Source: Longilinea sp.
GTDB lineage: Bacteria; Chloroflexota; Anaerolineae; Anaerolineales; Anaerolineaceae
DNA length: 37,573 bases
Assembly: GCA_026645875.1 (NCBI GenBank)
Contig: JAPKMQ010000004.1
Span: 1-37,573, forward strand
Reading direction: 5' to 3'
In this document: positions 31,331-37,573 of the stretch, piece after piece
Numbering within the stretch: the stretch's first letter is position 1
Layout of the letters: every line of letters starts with the position of its first letter
Translations under genes and position numbers: made by a program
The notes under the pieces: model-generated
Told to the model about the DNA's origin: nothing
Seen by the model: the letters and a program-made list of their open reading frames with translations, nothing else
The model's database searches: none

Positions 31331-33541
31331 TCAGGAGGAGAGACCCTCCAAAACCCTTTCCGGGATTAATGGGAATTGATCAAACCAACAACCAGAGGCG
31401 TTATGCACGGCAGAAACCAATGCGGGCACAAAAGGAAGGTAAGGCATTTCACCCATGCCGCGCGCACCAAAAGGCCCAATGGGATCTGGGTATTCCAGGA
31501 TAACAGATTCAACCCGGGTAGGCACATCCAGAACGGTTGGAATCAGGTAGGTGGAAAGCGTTTTGGTCAGCGACAGCCCGTCTTTCTGTAAAAAGTTTTC
31601 CAGGATGCCGTAACCAGCTGCCTGAACCACAGCCCCCTCTATTTGCCCCTGCACCTGCTGCGGATTGACGGCTTTACCAACATCGTCCGCACAGATGACG
31701 TTGATCACCTGAAGCTGCCCGGTCTCAACATCCACCTCAACTTCAACCGCTTCAGCAACATACCCATATGAAAAATTCGGTTCGGATTTACCAGTTTCAG
31801 GATCGTACGGCGTTGTGCGCGGCGGCAGATACTGATAAGTAGCCACTGCGGGCCGTTCCTCGTTTTTCCACTTTTCCAGTGCCTGTGCGGCGGCGCCTCG
31901 AATGGAATTGCCCGCCATAAATGTCATTCGCGAGGCTGAAACGCTGCCCGAGTTGCGGGTATAAGCGGTATCCGAGGCCACCAGCACAATTTTCTCAAAC
32001 GGTAAGCCAAGCGCTTCAGCGGCCATCTGGATGAAGGCAGTGTGCGCCCCCTGCCCAACCTCCGCTCCGGCATGATACAAGATCGCTTGATCGATTTCCT
32101 CTTTCCCGCGTAACTCGATCGTCGCCCAGCAATTTTCCGGCGCGCCAAAAGAAAAGCCAACGTTCTTAAACGCACAGGCAAATCCAATTCCGCGCTTTTT
32201 GTTTGCCTGTTCCGGCTGATTCACTACCGGTCGCTGCCAACCACGCGCCCCGCGTACCCACCCGGCCTTGAGCGCGCATGCTTCCAACACCTTATCCATC
32301 GATACGCCTTTCGGCAACGGCGTGCCAACCGATAGCAGCGAACCCTCGCGGAGAATATTGCGCTCGCGTATCTCGACCGGATCCATGTCCAATGCTTCCG
32401 CCAACTTGTCCATCTGTAATTCTGCCGCGAACGCCCCCTGCGGTCCGCCGAACCCGCGGAATGCCCCGCCGGGGATGTTGTTGGTGTACACCGCGTAAGA
32501 ATCAACATTGACGTTAGGGATCTCATATGGCCCGGTACACATCAAGGTTGCATTTCCGAGGACCTTCGTGGAGGTGTACATATATGCGCCGCCGTCGGCG
32601 ATTAACTCAACTTCGGCCGCAGTAATTTTGCCATCACGAGAGGCACCCCACCGGGTGTGGATGTAGTATGCATGCCGCTTGTGATGCCCAATAATTGACT
32701 CCTCGCGACTCCAGACGATTTTTATCGGCCGGCGGATACCTTTCTGGGATAACCGGTAGGTTGCCAGGGCCAAAACAATTTGAACAGACATGTCTTCGCG
32801 GCCACCAAATGCGCCGCCAATTGCCGGATAAATCACCCGGATTTTTTCGAGCGGCAAACCTAGTGCGTGTGCGATTTGCTCCTGATCTTCATGGACCCAC
32901 TGCCCGGCTACGACCACGGTGATGCGATCTTCCTCATCGAGGTAACTCACGCCGGCTTCCGGCTGTAAATAAGCATGCTCCTGGACAGGCGTCTGGTAAT
33001 ACCCTTCTACGATCACATCCGCGTTCTTGAAACCGTTTTCGATGCTACCCTTGCGGATGCGGTAATGGCCAAACACATTTGAGTCACGATCCGGGAATAA
33101 TCGAGGCGACTGGACTTTCATTGCTTCCCGTGGGTCAGAAACAACCGGTAAATCCGCATAATCCACGTCAATCAAGGAAATCGCCTGAACAGCAATGGCT
33201 TCACTTTCGGCAACCACCAACGCCACCTGATCGCCGATAAAACGGACATGATCTGCGTGCGCTTTGTTTGACCCTGGGCCGCACAGGACAGGTTGATCGG
33301 GTGAAATCAGTCCGTATTCGTTGTTGGGCACATCTTTGGCGGTAAAAACGGCAAGCACGCCAGGAAGCTGTTCAGCCCTGGAAACGTCAATTCTTTGAAT
33401 GATGGCATGGGGGCGGTTGGCAAACAATATCTTCATGTAAGCCATATCCGGCATTTCTATATCGCCAGGGTAAACCGCCTTCCCCTTTACCTTAGCCTCT
33501 GCATCCACGCGAATGAGCGATTGTCCAACAGTAAGGGTCAT
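31331..33541 (-). CDS. Molybdenum hydroxylase catalytic (molybdopterin-binding) subunit, xanthine dehydrogenase family
   Basis: A 736-residue large subunit of the xanthine oxidase family. Active-site residues can be placed: Q214 (AGQW, beside the Mo oxo/sulfido group), GGAFGGRED (242-250, with E249 at the substrate-binding glutamate position), FRGFGGPQ with R362, and E698 in GARGMGEMP, the catalytic base. Both the hammerhead N-terminal domain (1-125) and the Mo-binding domains are complete. The family hydroxylates purines, nicotinate, aldehydes and other heterocycles; the substrate here is open. Neighbouring yqeB and yqeC suggest a selenium-containing centre. ATG at 33541 with GAGG upstream; yqeB begins 3 nt after the stop. 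Confidence 0.92.
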   Translation of the reverse strand: MTLTVGQSLIRVDAEAKVKGKAVYPGDIEMPDMAYMKILFANRPHAIIQRIDVSRAEQLPGVLAVFTAKDVPNNEYGLISPDQPVLCGPGSNKAHADHVRFIGDQVALVVAESEAIAVQAISLIDVDYADLPVVSDPREAMKVQSPRLFPDRDSNVFGHYRIRKGSIENGFKNADVIVEGYYQTPVQEHAYLQPEAGVSYLDEEDRITVVVAGQWVHEDQEQIAHALGLPLEKIRVIYPAIGGAFGGREDMSVQIVLALATYRLSQKGIRRPIKIVWSREESIIGHHKRHAYYIHTRWGASRDGKITAAEVELIADGGAYMYTSTKVLGNATLMCTGPYEIPNVNVDSYAVYTNNIPGGAFRGFGGPQGAFAAELQMDKLAEALDMDPVEIRERNILREGSLLSVGTPLPKGVSMDKVLEACALKAGWVRGARGWQRPVVNQPEQANKKRGIGFACAFKNVGFSFGAPENCWATIELRGKEEIDQAILYHAGAEVGQGAHTAFIQMAAEALGLPFEKIVLVASDTAYTRNSGSVSASRMTFMAGNSIRGAAAQALEKWKNEERPAVATYQYLPPRTTPYDPETGKSEPNFSYGYVAEAVEVEVDVETGQLQVINVICADDVGKAVNPQQVQGQIEGAVVQAAGYGILENFLQKDGLSLTKTLSTYLIPTVLDVPTRVESVILEYPDPIGPFGARGMGEMPYLPFVPALVSAVHNASGCWFDQFPLIPERVLEGLSS

Positions 33542-33571
33542 ACCGCCTCTCGTTGCTTATGGTAAATCACT

Positions 33572-33943
33572 TTATCGGCTCTTTTTCGGTCCTTTATAAG
33601 CGATAGGAGGAACATCCAAGGGCCCATAGCGTGATGGGCCAAAAACACTGTAAAGGATAAAAGTGATCAATCGAAAAAATGCATTGACGACCACGAAAAT
33701 CACCAGACCAACGATGATTTTCACATACAAATTTGGATCGCCAACGCCCTTTGCGATCAGGTCTTTGGGAATTTGAACCCAACCCTGCGTGGCATTCGCT
33801 TCAACCAGCGCGATTGCACCAAACACCGCAATAACGGTTGTCAGGATGAGTAAAACAAAACCAACGCCGCGCCAGATGGGATGGGCCTGCCGGTTTCGAT
33901 CCCGCAAAGGTTCTTGAACCATACGGCCGGAATACTTTCCCAT
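33572..33943 (-). CDS. Small two-helix membrane protein of unknown function in the Mo-hydroxylase operon
   Basis: A 123-residue protein that I do not recognise. Two hydrophobic helices are clear: about 26-48 (VGFVLLILTTVIAVFGAIALVEA) and about 73-98 (VKIIVGLVIFVVVNAFFRLITF). Both termini are basic and hydrophilic (MGKYSGRMVQEPLRDRNRQ; AYKGPKKSR) and should lie on the same, cytoplasmic side. It starts 3 nt after the FAD/FeS subunit gene with a strong Shine-Dalgarno (AAGGAGGA) and precedes the catalytic subunit gene by 30 nt, so it is made with the enzyme. A membrane anchor or redox tether is plausible, but there are no cysteine or heme motifs. Confidence 0.75.
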   Translation of the reverse strand: MGKYSGRMVQEPLRDRNRQAHPIWRGVGFVLLILTTVIAVFGAIALVEANATQGWVQIPKDLIAKGVGDPNLYVKIIVGLVIFVVVNAFFRLITFILYSVFGPSRYGPLDVPPIAYKGPKKSR

Positions 33944-33946
33944 ATT

Positions 33947-35368
33947 TCATCCTCCTTCTTGGTGATGAGCCGCTCTGTCAATAGCTTCGACAATCTTATA
34001 ATAACCCGTGCACCGGCATAGATTGCCGGTGATCGCCTGTTGAATTTCATTTTTGGTAGGGTTTTCACGTTCCTCAAGCAATTTCGCCGCTGACATTACA
34101 AACCCGGGGGTGCAATAACCGCATTGCACCGCGCCCGCTTCGATAAATGCCTGCTGAACGGGATGTAATTCACCTTCGCCAGAAATTCCCTCAATGGTGA
34201 CGATCTCAGCGTTGTGTGCGCGAGGTGCGGGCACCATACAGGCCATCACCGCTACGCCATCCAGGTAAACCGTGCAGGCACCGCATTCGCCTTCGGCGCA
34301 GCCTTCCTTAGTCCCCACAAGATGGGCATCTTCTCGAAGCAAGCGCAGAAGCGTTTTATCCTGACCGGTTGAAAATTCATACGGGATGCCGTTGATGCGG
34401 GTGGCAATGCGTCCGCCGCCGATTATCGTGCTAGATGGGGTTGGCTCTTCAACAATGTGGTTGGATTTTCCCCAAAGAAGGATGGGAGCAGCTGGAAGAT
34501 CAGCCTTTTCGGAGCGAGCAGCCAGGGATTGCAGCCCTCGGCGCATCATTACACGCACCATGCTTTCCCGGTACGTTTTTGAACTGCGCACGTCAGAAAT
34601 GGGCCTGGCAGCCTGCTGCGTCATCTCAGCCGCCGTTTCGATCACGTCCTGCAACAGGGCTTGACCGATCAGATACTTCTCAGCCGCCACGGCATGAATG
34701 ATCGTCGGGGCCACAGCGCCCAAAGTAATGCTGGCCGAGCTGATCTTGTCCTGATCAAAGGACAAGATCAAGGTGATATTGAGCAATGAAATGGCTTGTG
34801 CCCGGCGAAGGGCATATTTGATAAATGTGCCACGCTGGTTCATTTTTAAGGCCGGGAACGAAATATCTGTGAGCAATTCGTCTTCCGCCATCACAGTTTT
34901 GCGAACGCCGGTATAAAAATCCTGCAAGGCCACTTCGCGGCTGCCCCGTGCCGAGACAAGCGTCACCTGGGCGCCCAGTGCCATCAACGGAGAGATTGTG
35001 TCATTGGCGGGCGATGCCGTGATTAAATTCCCAGCTACCGTACCGCGGTTGCGGATTTGCGGCGAGCCCACTTCCCAGGCTGCCCGAACTAACGGGTAGG
35101 CATACTCCCTGAGCAGCGCCGATGCAACACAATGATTGTGGGTCACATTGGCACCGAGGTGGATCCAACCGTCCTCATCCAAAGAAATAATGTCCAGGCC
35201 GGGGATCCGGCTGATATCCACCAGTGTTTCGATGCCTTTACGGACACCGCGTTCCATTTCCAGGATCAAATCGGTGGCTCCGGCCACTACTCTAGCAGAT
35301 GCCTTCTTTTGACTCAACACATTGACCACTTCATCAATTGAAGAGGCGTTCACATATTGTTTCCACAT
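33947..35368 (-). CDS. Fused FAD-binding and [2Fe-2S] subunit of the molybdenum hydroxylase (FAD domain first)
   Basis: A 473-residue fusion of the medium and small subunits. Residues 1-285 are the FAD-binding domain (VVAGATDL at 27-34; GSPQIRNRGTVAGNLITASP at 101-120). After a linker, residues 315-473 are the iron-sulfur subunit: plant-type ferredoxin cysteines C357, C362, C365, C377 and the second-cluster set C416, C419, C451, C453 (QCGYCTPG, CRCTGYY). All eight ligands are present. In most fused xanthine dehydrogenases the iron-sulfur domain comes first; here the order is reversed. Electrons would pass from Mo via both clusters to FAD. ATG at 35368 with GGAAGC upstream; the gene is 9 nt from the XdhC gene. 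Confidence 0.92.
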   Translation of the reverse strand: MWKQYVNASSIDEVVNVLSQKKASARVVAGATDLILEMERGVRKGIETLVDISRIPGLDIISLDEDGWIHLGANVTHNHCVASALLREYAYPLVRAAWEVGSPQIRNRGTVAGNLITASPANDTISPLMALGAQVTLVSARGSREVALQDFYTGVRKTVMAEDELLTDISFPALKMNQRGTFIKYALRRAQAISLLNITLILSFDQDKISSASITLGAVAPTIIHAVAAEKYLIGQALLQDVIETAAEMTQQAARPISDVRSSKTYRESMVRVMMRRGLQSLAARSEKADLPAAPILLWGKSNHIVEEPTPSSTIIGGGRIATRINGIPYEFSTGQDKTLLRLLREDAHLVGTKEGCAEGECGACTVYLDGVAVMACMVPAPRAHNAEIVTIEGISGEGELHPVQQAFIEAGAVQCGYCTPGFVMSAAKLLEERENPTKNEIQQAITGNLCRCTGYYKIVEAIDRAAHHQEGG

Positions 35369-35377
35369 AAGTGCTTC

Positions 35378-36175
35378 CTATTCCTTCATACTCTTGCCAC
35401 TGGCGTCGCGCCGCAGCATGAGTATTTCTGCGAGTATGCTGACCGCGATTTCTTCAGGGGTTTCAGCCTGCAACTCCAGTCCGATAGGCGAGTGAATACG
35501 GCTAATCACTTGCTCGGGAACCCCAGCATCCAATAAACCCTGCCTTGTTGTCAACCAGCGCTTGCGCGATCCGATGATGCCGATATAGCCAGGTTCGCAT
35601 TTGCGCAATAAATCCGGCAGACCGGCAATATCCACGTTTGCGCCGCGCGTCGTCAGGACGATGGAAGTGAACGCGTTAATCTCAATGTGATCCGGCAAAG
35701 CCCCCATCGGGATGTTGAGCAGCACATCCGCGTCTGGATTCATCTCGGGCGTGGTAAATTCCGATCGGTCATCACACACCACCACCCGGTATTCCAACCA
35801 CTTCGCCAGGTGCGCGACAGCTTTGCCCACATGTCCCCCACCGATAATGATCATGGATGGGGCTGGAAGAATTGGCTCGATATAGATTTCCATGGTTCCG
35901 CCGCAGATACCTGGATCCCCTCGCTTAGGGTCAACCATCGAATAGGTCAGCCTGCGCGTTTTTCCATCCTTCAATGAGGTTACCGCCTCTTGAATGACAC
36001 GATTTTCAATTTCACCGCCACCAACGCTTCCGGTAAATTTACCATCCGGATATACGACCATTTTACTGCCAACATGGCGCGGCGTTGAACCGTGACTTTC
36101 TATGATCGTGCAAAGCGCAGCAGCGCGGTATTGCGCTGTAAAGTCAGCCAGGAGTTGCCAGATTGACTCTTTCAT
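35378..36175 (-). CDS. XdhC/CoxI family molybdenum cofactor maturation factor
   Basis: A 265-residue protein of the XdhC/CoxI family, which binds molybdenum cofactor, aids its sulfuration and inserts it into xanthine-dehydrogenase-type enzymes. The N-terminal XdhC_CoxI domain reads IIESHGSTPRHVGSKMVV and SVGGGEIE, then GICGGTMEIYIEP. The C-terminal Rossmann domain starts SMIIIGGGHVGKAVAHLAKWLEYRVVVCDDR, with GIIGSRKRW and IHSPIGLELQAETPEEIAVSI at the end. Its start codon overlaps the stop of the pyrophosphatase gene by 4 nt. Its position before the structural genes agrees with a maturation role. Confidence 0.9.
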   Translation of the reverse strand: MKESIWQLLADFTAQYRAAALCTIIESHGSTPRHVGSKMVVYPDGKFTGSVGGGEIENRVIQEAVTSLKDGKTRRLTYSMVDPKRGDPGICGGTMEIYIEPILPAPSMIIIGGGHVGKAVAHLAKWLEYRVVVCDDRSEFTTPEMNPDADVLLNIPMGALPDHIEINAFTSIVLTTRGANVDIAGLPDLLRKCEPGYIGIIGSRKRWLTTRQGLLDAGVPEQVISRIHSPIGLELQAETPEEIAVSILAEILMLRRDASGKSMKE

Positions 36176-37518
36176 CGTTCCAATAATCCCAGTACCACCG
36201 GCAATAATTGTTTCTTGCGTGAAACCACCCCTTCCGCTAGCCGGGTACCATCGGTTTGCGGAGGATACGGCAAGTCCTCAAGCACTGGAGGTTGGTTGGC
36301 GACCAGCAACCGACTGGAACCGCGAACTACATCCGTTACCATCAACATCGCGAAATCCAATCCTTTTTGTTCCCGTAAATCTTCCAGGGCCCGATTCAAC
36401 GGAACCAGTCGCTCGCTGACTTCATAAAGATCGCTGACTTCAGCCTGGGCAACCGCGAACTGGTAGTCGCCAGACCGATAGATTTTCATATCGCTGGAAA
36501 CCACATCACGAGGCTCCCGCGTGCCAAGACCGGCGCTGGCTGATAGCACCTTTTCACCATACGATCGGATCGTCTCTCCAGCCAGCGCGCTTCCGCCTAC
36601 AAACGCCCACCTTGAAAGCCGTTCCGCAGCGGTATGATCCCGGTCGGTAGTGGTTGGCGAGGTTAAAATCAAGGTATCCGAAAGCAGTCCAGCCAACATT
36701 AAGCCAGCGAGGTTTGGAGGAGCGGACAAACCAGCATCTTCGATACGCTCAGAAACCAGCGTACTGGTGCTGCCAACGATGTCCACCGTGAAACGGATCG
36801 GCGTGCGGGTGGATGGGTTGCCCAGACGGTGGTGATCCAGAATTTCCAACAGATCGGCCTCATCCAACGACCCAACCGCCTGCGAGGTTTCGTTGTGGTC
36901 CACCAGAACAATCCGGATGCGGGGCGGATTGAGAAGATCGCGCTGCCGGCAAACGCCCACATAACGACCGGCATCATCCGTCACGATGAACTCATCGCCT
37001 TCCTCGCGCAAAATCCGGTTGAGAACATCGCGGATCCGCGTAGACGATTGAAAGCGGGCAACTTTTGTATTCGCCGCCCGATGACACGGGAAGTCGAGGA
37101 TGTCGCTGATTTTGGCATCCTGTTGCTTAATATGCGGACCAACCAGGTGGAAGAGGAAATCGAACAGGCTGCGCCCGTTGACCAGACCAAATGGCGTGCC
37201 ATCCGCATTCACCAACGGAGCAATCCCGCCGGTGCGAGAGGCCACGGACCAGGCGTCCCGCAGTGGCTTGTCCGGCAGGGTTGTGTCGTACCTGCGCATG
37301 ACCGACTCAAAGCGTGGAGACGCATCATTCAGCAGCAACGGCGCATCCAGCCCCAGGTGTTTCAGCACCCAGGATGTTTGCGCGTTGACCGCCCCGGCGC
37401 GGGCAGCGATCGTGTCCATCCCATCGCGCTCGCGTAAAACCCAGGCATAGCCCATCGCGGAAGCAATCGAGTCCGTATCCGGATTCACATGGCCGATCAC
37501 ATAGACAGGTGCTTGCAT
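36172..37518 (-). CDS. ppaC: Family II (Mn-dependent) inorganic pyrophosphatase with CBS domains
   Basis: A 448-residue DHH-superfamily enzyme that hydrolyses pyrophosphate. Metal ligands are visible: H10, D14, D16 (GHVNPDTDS), D207 (LVDHNE), H229 in the DHH motif (228-230) and D281 (LLSDTLIL). The C-terminal DHHA2 domain ends with SRKKQLLPVV (substrate-binding RKK). About residues 68-200 hold a CBS pair inserted in the DHH domain, as in CBS-PPases regulated by adenine nucleotides. The ATG at 37518 is preferred to the frame start at 37545: AAGGA lies 8 nt upstream and the conserved N terminus begins at once. It is the first visible gene of the Mo-hydroxylase operon, 4-nt overlapped with xdhC. 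Confidence 0.92.
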   Translation of the reverse strand: MQAPVYVIGHVNPDTDSIASAMGYAWVLRERDGMDTIAARAGAVNAQTSWVLKHLGLDAPLLLNDASPRFESVMRRYDTTLPDKPLRDAWSVASRTGGIAPLVNADGTPFGLVNGRSLFDFLFHLVGPHIKQQDAKISDILDFPCHRAANTKVARFQSSTRIRDVLNRILREEGDEFIVTDDAGRYVGVCRQRDLLNPPRIRIVLVDHNETSQAVGSLDEADLLEILDHHRLGNPSTRTPIRFTVDIVGSTSTLVSERIEDAGLSAPPNLAGLMLAGLLSDTLILTSPTTTDRDHTAAERLSRWAFVGGSALAGETIRSYGEKVLSASAGLGTREPRDVVSSDMKIYRSGDYQFAVAQAEVSDLYEVSERLVPLNRALEDLREQKGLDFAMLMVTDVVRGSSRLLVANQPPVLEDLPYPPQTDGTRLAEGVVSRKKQLLPVVLGLLER

Positions 37519-37573
37519 CAGTGTCCTTCTATCCTCATGGAGCAAAAATCTTTCTATAATTGATTGATTGCCC

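Noticed and set aside
31331-33541. Selenocysteine (TGA) codon within the Mo-hydroxylase genes
   Set aside because: All reading frames of the operon are continuous to ordinary stops; in this enzyme class selenium is a labile ligand and not selenocysteine.

Overview
The window reads as chromosomal DNA of an anaerobic or facultative bacterium, most plausibly a Chloroflexota member of the Anaerolineae type. This is inferred from gene content (a CBS-type manganese pyrophosphatase, an ATP-type PEP carboxykinase, two LarA-like racemases, a YqeB/YqeC molybdenum-hydroxylase locus, an Asp23-NusB pair and frequent TTG/GTG starts), not from a marker gene. Base composition looks even and moderately GC-rich. 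There is no rRNA, tRNA, CRISPR array or intact insertion sequence. The only long gene-free stretch is the AT-rich region 10659-11281.

Layout. 1-7281: the 3' end of typA, a dynamin-like GTPase, a DHA2-type exporter, an aldo/keto reductase, a HemN/HemW-like radical SAM protein, an alkyltransferase-like DNA repair protein and a LOG-family nucleosidase. 7273-10658 (minus strand): a tight three-gene unit of a tyrosine recombinase, a LarA-like protein and an unrecognised protein with a CGGM...H...YDPN cysteine-peptidase-like signature. The AT-rich gap upstream carries a 28-bp inverted-arm site with the 11-6-11 layout of Xer sites. 11282-15883 (plus): a free-standing GyrA C-terminal propeller, a second LarA paralogue, an alpha/beta hydrolase and an MFS transporter. 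15942-20917 (plus): Asp23, NusB, a large modular lipoprotein and PckA. 20975-22971 (minus): a prepilin peptidase translationally coupled to an MFS transporter.

23101-27709 (plus): an MrfA/YprA-type DNA repair helicase followed, with a 4-nt overlap, by an MrfB/YprB-type DEDDh exonuclease. The helicase carries a complete HNH nuclease motif just before its C-terminal four-cysteine zinc domain. This joins helicase, endonuclease and exonuclease in one two-gene repair unit and is the most striking feature of the window. A small methyltransferase follows whose last 28 codons are cut off by an in-frame TAA, then a DUF2007-like protein.

27701-37518 (minus): a nine-gene, almost gapless operon for a molybdenum hydroxylase. 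In transcription order it encodes a CBS-containing Mn pyrophosphatase, an XdhC/CoxI maturation factor, a fused FAD/[2Fe-2S] subunit with FAD first, a 123-residue two-helix membrane protein, the molybdopterin catalytic subunit, YqeB, a YqeC-MocA fusion, a second MocA-like transferase and a class IV aminotransferase-fold protein. YqeB and YqeC are markers of selenium-dependent molybdenum hydroxylases. Nucleotidyl transfer by MocA releases pyrophosphate, which offers a rationale for the pyrophosphatase at the head of the operon. The membrane protein suggests tethering of the enzyme. The substrate cannot be read from the sequence.
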